Assembly (NCBI GenBank): GCA_958450325.1
Contig: OY288256.1
Coordinates: forward strand, 10,185,057-10,249,056
Reading direction: 5' to 3'
DNA length: 64,000 nucleotides
From: Agrostemma githago
Taxonomy: Eukaryota > Streptophyta > Magnoliopsida > Caryophyllales > Caryophyllaceae
Positions 47,542-59,510 of the stretch are shown piece by piece (position 1 is the stretch's first letter; each line of letters begins with the position of its first letter). Below the pieces are notes generated by a model that saw only the letters and a program-made list of their open reading frames with translations, was not told where the DNA came from and ran no database searches. Made by a program: the position numbers and the translations under genes.

Positions 47542-48618
47542 AGGATCCTTTGAGGCAGCTCAACTCGCCGCACCCATTGAGGCACAATCTAGACCATTAG
47601 ATTAAGATCTGATCTAATTCTAGACATCAGTGATTCGAGGTTAAATTCGCTACTAATACTGCAATAAACACAGCTCAATTTAGCAATTAACAACGCAGTA
47701 AACTGAAATTACTTAATTAAACAAAGTAACACGATTTACACAATCAGCGATTCAATCTCAAATTCGCCATTACTACAACAAACACGTCTCAGTTTAACAA
47801 TTAACAAAGCAAATAAATTAACATTAATAAATCTATAAACATGAAACAATTCTACAATCAGCGATTCAAAAAACATAACCTAATAATTGAACACATGATT
47901 AAAGTGAATAAAATCACCTCGGCGAAACAAGCGGCAAATGCGCTGCTGAAAAAAGTTCCGGCGAAGGAGATCTCGGTATGTGAACCGAGATCCGCCATTG
48001 AAATACCGATTTTAGGAAAATGCGATCGATTTTTTTAGCGAAATTGAGCAATTAGTTAGTGGGGTAATAACTAATACAGTAAGTGAGTACTATAGTTAGT
48101 TGAAATTCGTACATAGTAAAAGTAGGGTCTGTTTTGATGTAGATAAGTTAAAATTTATTATATATAACTCATACAGCATATGTAAAGCACTGTCTATTTT
48201 GATGTAGATAAGTTACTTTGTGTTGTACATGTTGAAAATTGTTCATAGTTAAAACAGTATCTGCCTTGATGTAGATAAGTTACAACGTGTTGTACATAAA
48301 TCTTAGTTACTATGTGTTGCACGTGATGAAATTATTATGTACAACTGATAAGTAAATATATACATTACGTAGTGACCTATGTACGACAAAACACGAAGTA
48401 GTAATTTAGATGAGTTATGTACAACTAATATAGAAATATGTACAATGATTTATTTTTCGAAAAAAAAATTGTCGGGGAAAAAAAATTTGGGAATTCTTTT
48501 TTTTTATATGTATGATTTATTGTTTTGATCAAGCCTGCTCTGTTGATCTCAATCAGATCTAACGGTCCAGATTGTGCCTCAATGGTTGCAGGGAGTTTGG
48601 CTGCCTCAATGGATCCTT
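47540..48618. mobile_element. M4: TIR element between TA tracts, with a captured exon
   Basis: The left end CTAGGATCCTTTGAGGCAGC...CCATTGAGGCACAATCT...CCATTAGATTAAGATCTGATC and the inverted right end (48541-48618) match over about 75 bases. The interior repeats GATGTAGATAAGTTAC words (48130-48330). It is the same family as M5. Confidence 0.8.
47918..47998 (-). pseudogene. Uncoupling-protein-like first exon captured in M4
   Basis: ATG at 47998 opens 27 codons ending ...GTFFSSAFAACFAE at a GAG/GTGATT donor. Plant mitochondrial uncoupling proteins (PUMP/UCP carriers) begin with a short tail, then a T-F-x-x-S-A-F-A-A-C-x-x-E-V block at the first transmembrane helix, at this position. Nothing of the carrier follows on this strand; the next sequence is M4 repeat. 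A Pack-type capture of exon 1 is the simplest reading. The homology is short, so chance cannot be excluded. Confidence 0.5.
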
Positions 48619-48630
48619 ATATATATATAT
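48619..48630. repeat. Short (TA)n tract between M4 and M5
   Basis: TATATATATATAT joining two copies of one TIR family. Confidence 0.9.
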
Positions 48631-49517
48631 GATCTAGGATCCTTTGAGGCAGCTCAACTCGCCGCACCCATTGAGGCACAATCTCAACCATTAGATTAAA
48701 ATCAAATTAAAGGCTAAGATTAAAACAAAAACTCATACATAAAAAAAATTTGCCCAAATTTTTTTCCCGGGGAAAAAAATCGATATTTTTCGGGAAATTT
48801 TTTTTTTTTTTTTTTTCTGGAAACAAAAAAATTTCGGAATATTTTTTTCCAAAAAAAATTTGTTTTTTTCCGAAAAAAAAAATCGGAATTTTTTTTCCAA
48901 AAAAAAAAATTTTTTCCGAAAAAAAAAAAATAATCAGAATTTAAAATAAAATTGGTGTATATAAAAACAATTTCAGTGTACATAATAACTGTTTTAAGGT
49001 AAGTGTATATATGTTGATTAATTGGTGTACATAGTAACCATTTGAGTGTATATAACAATAACTATTTTACTGTATATATATTTAGTTCTTAAGTGTATAT
49101 ATATGTATGTAGTGAGTTTAATAGCGTATATAATGCGTTTTTTTAGTGTATATAACAGTTATTTTGATGTATGTTCCATTGTTGATTAACTGATGTACAT
49201 ATTAATTATTTGGGTGTATATAACAATTATTTTACTGTATATATTAAGTTCTTAAGTGTATATACGCAGTGAGTTTAATAGCGTATATAATGAGTTTTTT
49301 TAGTGTATATAACAGTTATTTTGATGTATGTTCCATTGTTGATTAATTGGTGTACATAATAACTATTTGAGTGTATATAACATTTTTTTATTTGAGTGTA
49401 TATAACATTTTTTTTACTGTATATATTGAGTTCTTAAGTGTGTGTATATAGTGAGTTTAATAACGTATATAGATTGTGCCTCAATGGGGGTAAGGAGTTA
49501 CCCTGCCTCACCGGAAC

Positions 49518-49520
<3 letters not shown>
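48631..49520. mobile_element. M5: second copy of the M4 TIR family with different interior
   Basis: The left end repeats the first 60 bases of M4 almost exactly (GATCTAGGATCCTTTGAGGC). The right end (49468-49520) inverts GAGGCAGGG..CCATTGAGGCACAATCT. The interior differs from M4: a poly-A/T palindrome block (48750-48935), then AGTGTATATAACAGTTATTT words (48950-49450). Confidence 0.75.
48750..48935. repeat. Array of poly-T/CCG/poly-A palindromes in M5
   Basis: TTTTTTCCGAAAAAA, TTTTTCCAAAAAAA and GGAATTTTTTTTCC-type words follow one another, giving many overlapping inverted repeats. ORFs rich in Phe/Lys here are artefacts. Confidence 0.7.

Positions 49521-49553
<33 letters not shown>
49521..49553. 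repeat. (TA)n tract closing the M0-M5 chain
   Basis: About 33 bases of TA repeat. Confidence 0.95.
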
Positions 49554-49558
<5 letters not shown>

Positions 49559-49679
49559 CAAACCCCAAATTAGGAAAGTATCATAAAAAAAATCAATTAG
49601 AGAATCTTTTAATTATTATAATATATATTTAATTTATTATATTAATGTAATGTTTTACAATTCTGACGTAAAAACCTTT

Positions 49680-52600
49680 AGACTTCATTTTTTAAAAACA
49701 TTATCGTAAAATAAATTATAAAAATGAAATAATTAGATTCGTGGTAAAAAATGCTTTCATTATAGTATAAATTTCATATTATTTGTTTTACATTATGTGA
49801 TGAATTTATCACATATAACAACTGTAAAATTATCCTACATCGACAAATTATAATAAGATAATGAAACTCTATATTATAAATAAGAGTAATTAAATCTCAA
49901 TTAGTTATCCTATATTAAAAAATTATGAAAGTTTATATTATAAATTTTAGTAATCATTCAGTTTTAAATATTGATCACAAAATTTTTGAGTCTTAAAGAA
50001 AACTTTTAATATATAGGAGTACAAATTTAAAATAATCCCACATTGAAAAATTGTAGTGAGGTGATGAAATTCTATATTATAAACAAGAGTAACGATGTAT
50101 TTTTTTAGTCTTAAAAAAACCTGATGGTTGACTATAAACTTAAATAAATTATCCCACATCGAAAAATTAATAAATTGATGAATCAATATATATTAAGAAC
50201 TAAGATTTTTAAGACTAAATTTTTTTAACATTATTTGTTTATGTGATGTGGGATAATTTTTTTGTTTTGTTTAAATCATTATTATTTGTTTCATATTTTA
50301 AATCATTATTAGAGTATAGATTTCATATTCTTTGTTTCATATTATGCGATGATTTAGTACATATAACAGTTGTAAAATTATCCACATCGACAATCTATAA
50401 TATGGTTATGAAATTCTATATTATAAATAAGAGTAATCATTCGTTCTTAGATATCTATCAAAAAATCTTTTGAATTTCAAAAAGAGCTCTTAAGATTATA
50501 AGTAAATTATCTTACATTGAAAAATTATGGTGAGGTGATGAAATTTTATATTATATCATTTGGTTTTAAATATCGACCAAAAAGAACTTTTAAATAAGAG
50601 TAATTAATATGTATTTTTTTAGTCTTAAAAATAGCTCTTAAGACTATAAACTTAAATAATTATCCCACATCGAAAAAATTATGACGAGGTGATAGGAGAC
50701 TAAAAGTTAAATAAATTATCCCACATTGAAAAATTATAACAAATTGACGAATTTTATAATTATTAATAAAGAGTAATCATTCGTTCTTAAGTATCAATAA
50801 AAAAACTTTTAATTCTTAAAATATCTCTTAATAAGACTACAAACTTATTTAAAATAAATCTCACATTGAAAAATTATAATAAGGTGATGAAACTTTATAT
50901 TATAAATAAGAGTAATCATGTACTTCTATATTCAGGCACGTCTAACAAGCTGTTGAGACTGTTCTGGGAACAAAGGCCCAGCCCATAAAAGGGCCTCAAC
51001 AGAATAACACTAGAAATAAAGTGATTTTGGCTACATAAATGATAGTAATTATGTCGTTGGAGTAGTGGTTGAAACTAGTCATGTAAATTTCTCTGTGTTG
51101 GGAGGTCAAGGGTTCGACCTCTAGTATGTCTTGTTTTTCCTTTTTAATTTTTCTTTGTTTTTTTTCTAAAAATTTGGGTATTAATTTCTCAGCCTTACAT
51201 TCATTAATCATTAATCTCGTCTTCTTAGTTTTTTTTATTATATCACTCCATTTTTATGTGTTTATTTTATTCCTTGAATAAAAATATTTGTATGAACTTT
51301 CACATAGATATCTTTATTAATTTATGATGGTCGTTTTAATTACAACTATTATACGGAGTAATTATTATACAAGTGATCTTATTTAGGAGTATACGAGTAT
51401 TATAAGTTTATGTTTACGAGACACTATTTTATCAAAAAATTTACTTAATACTCCGTAGGTAAAAAATGAAGTATCTATGTGTCGTAAATTTCAAGTATCT
51501 ATATAACCACCTAACTATTATAGCAAATAATAGTACGGAGTAATATTCATGGGTCATGATTCATGACACGCATAATATTTAAAATTTTCAAAATCACTTC
51601 AAAATTGAATCTATTTACTAGTAGTAATAATATACAGAGTATAATTTTTCCGTCCCGATCATTTGTTGTCCTTTGATTAAAATATTCGTCACAAATAATA
51701 TAATAGGAATGACCGAGACGGCGGGTATTAAAATGACCTAAAAATATACGAGACAATCTTTAATATGGGGCCTCCAAATAATACTTGGAACAGGGCCTCC
51801 AAATATCATTGGACGGGCCTGTCTATATTAACCAAAAATCTTTTGAGTATTAAAGAGAGTAAATTAAAAATTACTCCCTTTTAAAATACCAAATTTAAAA
51901 TTTACTCCCTTTTGAAATTTTTGTTAAAATAACTCCCAAAATCCATCAAAAGTTCAAAAATTGCTCCCAAATTTATTTTAAGGACGAAAATACCCTTGGC
52001 TAGAGGGTGAGGTGAAGTAATATGACATGAAAAAGTTACGGGTATTTTCGTCCAAAAATTATATTTTGGAGCAATTTTTGAATATTTGATAGATTTTGAG
52101 AGTTATTTTTAACAAAAATTTTAAAAGGGAGTAAATTTTAAAATCGACATCTTAAAAGGGAGTAATTTTTAATTCACTCTATTAAAGATAACTTACAATT
52201 ATAAACTTAAGTAAGATTATCTCACATTAGAAAAATTATAAAGTTTCATCAACCAAAAATCTTTTGAGTCTTAGAAAAGCTGTTAATATTATACATTAAG
52301 GTGATGAAATTATAATAAGGTGATAAAATTTTATACATTATAAATAAGATTATTAATAATTCGTTCATAGACATCAACAAATAATCTTTTGACTCTTCAA
52401 AAAACTTCCAAATAAGGTGACATCAACCAATAATTATCCCACATTGATAAATTATAATAAGGTGATGAATTTCTATTACGGAGTATATAAATAAGAATAA
52501 TCACCTTCAATACAAATAATAGTAAAATTATCCCACATCGACAATTTATTAATAAGGTGATGAAGTTCTATATTATAAATATGAGTAATCATTGATTATC

Positions 52601-54070
52601 CACCAAAAATCTTTTGAGTCTTAAAGAGCTCTTAAGATTATAAATCTTAAGTAATTATCCCACAAGTAAAATTATCCCACATCGACAATCTATTAATAAG
52701 GTGATGAAATTTTATATTATAAATATGAGTAATCATTGATTATACACCAAAAATCTTTTTAGTCTTAAAGAGCTCTTAAGATTATAAATCTTAAGTAATT
52801 ATCCCACATCAAAAAATTGTGATGAGGTTATGGAATTCTACATTATAAATAAGAGTAATCATTGTTTTTAAATATCGACCAAAAAAACTTTTGAGTCTTA
52901 AAATGACTCTTAATAAGGCTACAAACATAAAATTATCCCACATCGAAAAAATTAAAATAAGATGATGATTCTATATTAAAATTTAAAATAAGATGATGAT
53001 TCTATATTTATAAATAAGAGTAATCATGTGTTCTTTTGGTCTTAAAAAGAACTCTTAAGGCAGTAAATTATCTCACACCAAAAAATTATAAATAAGAAAT
53101 TTTATATTATAAATAAGAGTAACCATTCACCGTTAGATATCAACCAAAACTTTTTTGAGTCTTAAGACGGTAAACTCAAGTAAATATCCCACATCGAAAA
53201 ATTATGATGAGTTGATGAAATTTTATATTATAAATATGATTAATCAATCGATTTCTTATGATGAGGTGATAAAATTTTATATTTAGTATTATAAATAAGA
53301 TAAGATTAATCATTCGTTCTTAGATATTAATAAAAAATCTTTTGAGTCTTAACAAAACACTTGAGAACTTACATAATATTTACCTCACATCGAAAAATTA
53401 TAATAAGGTGATGAAATTCTATTATATAAATAAGAGTAATCATTTGTCCAAAATTATAATAAGGTAATCGAATTCTATTATATAAATAAGAGTAATCGTT
53501 CGACCTTAATAATTTCGATAGAAAAAAACACTTTTTTAGTCTTAAAAAGAGCTCTTAAAACCATAAACTTAATTATGTAAATTATCATACTTTTTGAGTC
53601 TTAAAAAAAAAGTTCTGTAATACTATAAACTTGAGTAAAATCATTCAACATCGAAAAATTATGATGAATTGATTAAGTTCTATATTATAACTAAGAGTAA
53701 TCATTCGTCCATTAATATCATAAAATTATCCCACTTCAAAAAATTATATAATATGGCAATGAAATTTCATTACATAATTAAAAGTAATCATTCGTCCTTA
53801 AATCTCAACAAAAAAATAAATAAGGAGTTTTTAAGACTATAAAATTAAGTAAAATTATTTCACATTGAAAGAGTAATGTCATTGAAAGATGTATTTTTTA
53901 GTAGATGGTTTGTCTCACAATGAAAGAATAATGTCACTGTGTGAAATAAGAAGTTGGACTAAATAGGAAATATTTACGATGGGAAGAAGATTGAAAGGCA
54001 GACAAAAATAGAATATGGAAGAAGATAGAAGGAAGGAGGAAATACTCCTTAGTATAATTGTACCACATTG
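49680..54070 (+). repeat. Degenerate array of about 20 promoter-like units
   Basis: A unit of roughly 120-200 bases recurs: CCCACATCGAAAAATTATAA, then AAGGTGATGAAATTCTATAT, a TATTATAAATAAGAGTAATC TATA-like segment, and CTTTTGAGTCTTAAAAAGAG. CCCACAT-type cores are seen near 50036, 50152, 50379, 50663, 50718, 50858, 52438, 52533, 52676, 52803, 52935, 53186 and 53384, among others. Between 50936 and 51835 the array is interrupted by another element. No coding sequence. Confidence 0.75.
50936..51835. mobile_element. Insertion inside the array, with a tRNA-like segment
   Basis: It starts near TTCAGGCACGTC and ends near GGACGGGCCTGTC, weakly inverted ends. At 51054-51140 an A-box-like TTGGAGTAGTGGTTGAA and a B-box-like GGGTTCGACCTC with T-rich tail suggest a SINE. 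51860-52190 holds a further inverted pair: AATTTAAAATTTACTCCC and its complement. Confidence 0.45.
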
Positions 54071-54374
54071 AATGATTATCATGAATAAATTGAAGAGGTG
54101 ATCCTATGATTATAAATTGAAGTCATTATTGATTCTTAGCGAAATTTGTTAGAAGAAAGTTTAAATATGTGTTATTAAATATTAATTTGTCTTAATAATC
54201 TATTAAATACCGGAGTATTAATTTGATAGAAAGTTATTCAAAGTGTAAAGTTTGAAAATGATGTTATTTAAGGTATAAAATATCAATTTACCTTTTTTTT
54301 TTTTTTTTTTTTTTTTAATTTTCGTATGAGATATTTTATTTCTATATAACTTTTTTTACAATGTAATTAAGACA

Positions 54375-54403
54375 ACTAACTCGTGCAGCGGGTTTTAATC
54401 TAG
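54375..54403 (+). mobile_element. Helitron-type 3' terminus
   Basis: AACTCGTGCAGCGGGTTTTAAT followed by CTAG (54400-54403) and T: an imperfect hairpin a few bases before CTAG, the usual plant Helitron end. The promoter-like array lies just upstream, so it may be Helitron content. The 5' TC end was not located. Confidence 0.55.
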
Positions 54404-54405
54404 TA

Positions 54406-55798
54406 GAAAATTATAGTGGAATAGTTATATTACGTATTAACTATAAAGTAAATTAATAATTACTCCATACAAAATTTGTTTTTTTTTTTGCCGGCCAGTA
54501 CATAAGAGAATTAACGTTTCTGTCGTGCTTTAATGGCTAGCCCATGAGCACGTTTATTAAGAGATCTAGGAATGTATTCAACACTTAAACAATGGAAAAA
54601 CACTGAACAGTCCAGAAAGTCTAAGATGATTCCACGGAGGTCGTTGAGAGGGAGGGTCTCAGCCGCGAAGCTTCAATAAGGCGTAGACAGTCAGTCCTGA
54701 TGATTATGTGAAGATATACATAATCAAGGGCCCAACGACAGGCGTGAAGGAGGCCACAAGCCTCAGCAGAAGTTGGCGAGTAGGTAGAGAAAGTACGAGT
54801 TTGCATAGCAATAGTTTACTATAGATGTGGACGCCTCCTGGCTCCCCAATCTCACAAAATTTGAAATTGGCATCAAAAGAAACTCGAAACCCAACATCTA
54901 AACTACGAACATGGAAATCAAAATCAAGAATTGAGAATGAGGATTTAAAATTAATTAAGTGAAACTTAGGTAACGCAAGCCCACACTACGAATCGATGGA
55001 TATTTTTCCGGGTGTAGTAGTGGTAAGATAATTGAGGAGAAATGACTAGGAATGTTGCAGACTTGCAGTTATTTGTAAGTTTGAGGTATTGACGGTTTAA
55101 AATGAAAAATAAAGAATGTGGTTAAAGGGAATTATAGTGGAGTAGTTATATTACGTATTAACTATAAAGTAAATTAACAGTTACTCCATACAAAATTTGA
55201 AATTGGCATCGAAAGAAACTTGAAACCCAACATCTAAACTACGAACATGGAAATCAAAATCAAGAATTGAGAATGAGGATTTAAAATTGAGTAAGCGAAA
55301 CTTAGGTAACGCAAGCCCACACTGCGAATCGATGGATATTTTTTCGGGTGTGGTAGCGGTAAGATAATTAAGGAGAAACGACTAGGAATGTTGCAGACTT
55401 GCAGTTAGTTGTAAGTTTGAGGTATTGATGGTTTAAAATGAAAAAAAAATGTGGTTAAAGGGAATTATAGTGGAGTAGTTATATTACGTATTAACTATAA
55501 AGTAAATTAACAGTTACTCCATACAAAATTTGAAATTGGCATCGAAAGAAACTTGAAACCCAACATCTAAACTACGAACATGGAAATCAAAATCAAGAAT
55601 TGAGAATGAGGATTTAAAATTGAGTGAGCGAAGCTTAGGTAACGCAAGCCCACACTGCAAATCGATGGATATTTTTTCGGGTGTGGTAGTGGTAAGATAA
55701 TTGAGGAGAAACGACTAAGAATGTTGCAGACTTGCAGTTAGTTGTAAGTTTGAGGTATTGACGGTTTAAAATGAAAAATAAAGAATGTGGTTAAAGGG
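54406..55798. repeat. Threefold tandem repeat of a 335-bp unit
   Basis: Copies at 54406-55129 (split by a LINE at 54479-54853), 55130-55462 and 55463-55798 share GGAATTATAGTGGAGTAG, ACGAACATGGAAATCAAAAT and GAATGTTGCAGACTTGCAGT with few changes. No coding sequence. Confidence 0.85.
54479..54853 (-). mobile_element. 5'-truncated LINE with RNase H remnant and 10-bp TSD
   Basis: It is flanked by ACAAAATTTG at 54469-54478 and 54854-54863. A poly-T run at its left marks the tail, so it is on the minus strand. It encodes STYSPTSAEACGLLHACRWA and IIRTDCLRLIEA, the E and D blocks of an RNase H domain. The two uninterrupted copies of the host repeat serve as empty sites. Confidence 0.8.
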
Positions 55799-55862
55799 AA
55801 TCAAACCCGCGCCAACTCCACCGAAGGTTTCAGTTTCTACCAATGCGCCACAAGCTTACTAC
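55795..55862 (-). mobile_element. tRNA-like SINE segment
   Basis: On the minus strand TGGCGCATTGGTAGA (A-box-like) and GGGTTTGATTCCC (B-box-like) occur with tRNA-like spacing. Confidence 0.45.
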
Positions 55863-56244
55863 TGTGTACATAATGCGCGCAATTAGTATAAGTCCTTTAC
55901 TTTCAGTATTTCCTATTAAAAAAAAGAAATCGAAGGGTGCGTACGTGGGGTGCTGTGCGCACCCCTAGATCCACCCCTGTCAGATGTTCTCAACTAAGAT
56001 ACCACCCTGCCTGGTTCTTAATTTCTTATATTAGTTTCGGATCTGGATATTGCCAAAAAGATACTCAAGTCCTAATTAAGTTCTAAAGTTCAAGACTGTA
56101 CATACTAATCAACATACCACCTGCCTGATATGAAATTTAAAACATTACTGGCATCTAATTCAATGAAGGCGTAGATATCAAACTCACATGCACACTGCTC
56201 ATTATTCTAAAAAACTATTGGGCTGTATGTGGAATGGAAACTAT
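55863..56244. other. Stretch without recognised gene
   Basis: It contains GGGTGC/GCACCCC inverted words near 55936-55970 (CAGGGGTGGATCTAGGGGTG on the minus strand), resembling the CAGTGGCGGA end at 34386. No TSD was found for that pair. Confidence 0.4.
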
Positions 56245-56602
56245 ATCAAACGGATTTGTGGGTCAGATCCGGATCTTCTTAGCAAGATCTAGATCCAGAT
56301 CCGTTTAAAAATAACGGATCCGAATCCGATCCATATCCAACGAATGTGAAATTTTAGGATCCATATCCCATCCATGTGGACCGGAATTTTGCGGATCTGG
56401 ACCGGATCCCGAATCCGCTGCCATCCCTATATGTGGGGATAGATGAGATAACATAAAGGGACACACGAAGATAAAAAACTGAGTAGAAGTGACAAAATGC
56501 AGAAACATAAGAATACATACGAGAAAAACCAAAAAGAAAATTAAAGTATCAATGTTAGTGAAAAAAATCAAGAAAGTGTGATAAGGGAAGAACAATAATT
56601 AC

Positions 56603-56920
56603 TTGGAACATTTGTTCGTTGTAAGAGCCCGGAGAGAATTGGAGAGGTCTAGGACCACCATCATTGAAAGCCCAAGTTCTAGCAATTGTTAGGCTAAAAG
56701 TTGAAGCTTCTTGATATGCATTTGTCACCTTTTGTCTTTGAGATAGGTCAGAAGCTGCAATCATTAGCCAATATGCATTAAACCCATTTCTATAAAATTC
56801 ACGACCATTTAATTTAAATTGTAGTCCTTCTCTTCTAATAAATCCATTGTCACCCCCTTTCACTAATTTACCTAACAATGTTAGCAAAAATACAAGTAAT
56901 ATAAATAATTTATTTTTCAT
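56603..56920 (-). CDS. MAN: Mannanase exon 1 (signal peptide and N-terminal GH5), detached by 50 kb
   Basis: The exon encodes 106 residues. The first roughly 20 are a hydrophobic secretion signal (KNKLFILLVFLLTLLGKLVKG). They are followed by the family landmarks FYRNGFNAYWLM, QRQKVTNAY and ARTWAFNDGGPRPLQ, ending at SPGSYNEQMFQ. The donor is caa/gtaatt at 56602. The start is the only ATG that includes the signal peptide. No exon-2-like sequence follows within the next several kilobases on the minus strand; the matching piece is at 6080. Confidence 0.85.
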
Positions 56921-57273
56921 CTTTGCCCCTTTCCTTTTCTTTTTAACTGATTACTTTTGTTGATGATTTTGGTTTATATCTTTGTAGGTAAATGGAAGAT
57001 AGATTATTTAATCGTATCAAGTTTTGTATTTTTTATTGGACTCTGGAAATTGTTTTATATATATATATATATATATATATTGATTTTCTTTTTTATTAAA
57101 TTGTTAAAGCTTCATATATTAAATGTGATTTAAAATAACTATATCTATAAGGATATGGCAATAGTGATGAATTTATGAAATCATGCATTTATGAATATAG
57201 GGAGGATTCTTTGTAAAATAAGAGGACTTTTGCAATACAATAGTGTGTTTAATACAAGCTGGAGTACTTAATA
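56921..57273 (-). promoter_or_regulatory. Upstream region of the mannanase exon 1
   Basis: This region would hold the mannanase promoter. It contains a (TA)n run at 57057-57080, and a MITE begins 350 bases upstream of the ATG. No TATA box can be singled out. Confidence 0.4.
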
Positions 57274-58125
57274 CTCCCTCCGTTCCATTTGATTGTTTGC
57301 ATTTACTTTTGGGCACTATTCATAGGTGAGTGAAATTGTCAATGTAACTTCTAATATCCCCTATTCACTAAAACAAAAACCAAAGGGCAATATAGTCTTT
57401 TCAACTTTCCCGCCTAAAATCTCTCATAACTTAGTAAACTGGGCTTCGTATTAAATCAGTCCAATTTTATCATATAAGGGCCCAAACAATTATGATGAGA
57501 GACTAAATAACATATCTGACCCAAATTAATTCACTTGCTCATACGGTATAAAGTAGGATAGAATAATTGATATGCTATAATTTAGCAAAAAAATAATTTA
57601 AATATTTGATACTTATATATTGTTCACATCTAACTCAATAAATAAAATAACAATAATTATACGGGTATGCTGTAAATTAGGATATGATAACTAACTTCAA
57701 ATTAGGATAGAATACCTGACTTCAAATTAGGTGAACTATAACCTAGAATTCAGTTGCGATTAAATTTTCATAGGAATACTGTTTTATGGAGTAGATATAC
57801 AAATAAGCTAAGATATATACAGTTTAAAAGTTCATTGTATTTAATATATTCCTATAATATTGGATGATAAAATAAATATATTTCATGCGGCTCACGAAAC
57901 TCTATAAATAAACAAAAATTAATTAAAAAACCGTGTGTACACACGGGTTTTGTACTAGTATAAGATAAAACATAATCATGTGGGGATCTTGTTTAAATTG
58001 TCTAATCAAGTACGTTATAAATATCAAATTTTTTTAATTTTTAGAAATACGTAACTAAAGATGTAGACAAAAGAAAACGTGCATTGACATGTGTAAAAAA
58101 GTAAATGCAGACAATCAAATGGAAC
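57274..58125. mobile_element. Stowaway-like MITE split by a Helitron-type insertion
   Basis: The left end CTCCCTCCGTTCCATTTGAT..TTGCATTTACTTT after TA and the inverted right end GTAAATGCAGACAATCAAAT (58101-58120) pair, but the last dozen bases on the right are missing. Inside, AAACCGTGTGTACACACGG then GTTTTGTA and CTAG (57954-57957) is a Helitron-type 3' end. Confidence 0.55.
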
Positions 58126-58144
58126 TTGTTTAAATTGTCTAATC

Positions 58145-58320
58145 GATTGCCTATTTTCTTCTCATTTCTTTTTGAGGTGGAAAATAAGGAGGAAGTATTA
58201 TATTATTAAAAAATGAAAGATGGAATGAAAAAGTAATAGAGAGAAATATTAAATGGAAAGAGGGAAAATCAAACTCAGTCCAATAAGAAAAAAAAGAAGA
58301 TAATAGACAATCGGAAGGAG
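58145..58320. mobile_element. Truncated MITE of the 6926-7131 type
   Basis: CGATTGCCTATTTTCTTCTC at left pairs with GAAGATAATAGACAATCGGA at right, which ends in GGAGTAC. The left terminus is truncated. Confidence 0.5.
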
Positions 58321-58669
58321 TACAATACTTGTCGTTTATTAAAAAAAAGTGTTTCTTTTTGTTTAACAAAACCTTCTTATACCACCTGGAATTCTGTATT
58401 TCGCATATTTTCAATATAATATTTTGTGAACATTAAGATAATTTTGTAGTTTTTAGCGTCAAATAAAATCCAGGTTTAACCAATTAGTGTATCAAGCTTT
58501 TGTTGTATGCTTCTTAATCGTAACGTTTATTTCTAATTGCACATTGCAATACATGGAAAATAGTATTATACCATCAGTTGTATGTACAACCACCTCAAAG
58601 TTGTTGAATTTTTGTGTATAATTACTTACGGGGTAATTTATTTATAAATGGGCAACTTGTAATTTATTA

Positions 58670-58861
58670 CTCCCCCGTTCTTCTTGAATAAGCCATATAC
58701 TCATTTTATAAATTTTTTTAGTTAGCCCTATTTCCTATAAAGAAAATATTTTCATCTCTATTTATCTCTTATCAAATGCTTCATATCAACATTACTCTCT
58801 TATTTTTTTCATCTTTTCTTAAACTTTGTGTCAAATTCAACCTTATTCAATAAGGAGGAAG
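58670..58861. mobile_element. Stowaway-like MITE
   Basis: CTCCCCCGTTCTTCTTGAAT at left and TATTCAATAAGGAGGAAG at right are inverted with mismatches; TA lies on both sides. Confidence 0.6.
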
Positions 58862-58904
58862 TACGAACTATATTTATGGATTAATTATTATTTATTAGTT
58901 AGAG

Positions 58905-58978
58905 GAGCATGGTGATGAAGTTGGTTTATTGGCATTGAATATGCTTTGTGTTAGCATTGAAGGTCTTGGGTTTGATCC
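58905..58978 (+). mobile_element. tRNA-like SINE piece cut by E4
   Basis: A-box-like GGTGATGAAGTTGGTTTATTGG and B-box GGGTTTGATCC end exactly where E4 begins. Confidence 0.4.
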
Positions 58979-59394
58979 TGTAGATACCCGCATTTTGCCT
59001 GCTAGTGTCTATAGCAGCTTCCGACAAAACACCCGATGATGATCGGACGTAAATAACGTGCTTTAATGTGTTCGAATATGGGCTCGTAATCAATAGTATC
59101 TGGCATGGGCTTTTAGCGGAGTACAAATCTCACAAAACCAACCTCAAATTCAGGCCCAGTGGGTCGTTTCCAATCAAATAAGACTAATTTGAGCCAAAAC
59201 CGTCACTGGAAATAAAACCGTCTTTTAGCGACCAAGTCAAAACCCGGTCAAAGTCGAATCCCAAGACGAAACCATCCTCACGCTGCATCCAAATACACAA
59301 AATGAATCAAGACAAACCAACCAAATCAACCAAATCAATTCAAAATAAGGTCAAAATCCTTTCCTAATTTCCCTCCACCCGGTTTGACCCACTC

Positions 59395-59510
59395 GATCGA
59401 GATCGAGTTGCTTAGGCCCACTCAATCGAGTAAAGCATGTGAACCGAACGAACCGCTCCTGAACCGGGCACTCGATCGAGTGCAGTTACACCACTCGATC
59501 GAGTGACTCT
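59395..59510 (+). repeat. CACTCGATCGAGTG palindrome cluster of E4, LTR-like part
   Basis: Two exact CACTCGATCGAGTG palindromes plus two variants (ACTCGATCGAGATCGAGT, CACTCAATCGAGT) lie just upstream of the TATA-like box. Confidence 0.8.
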
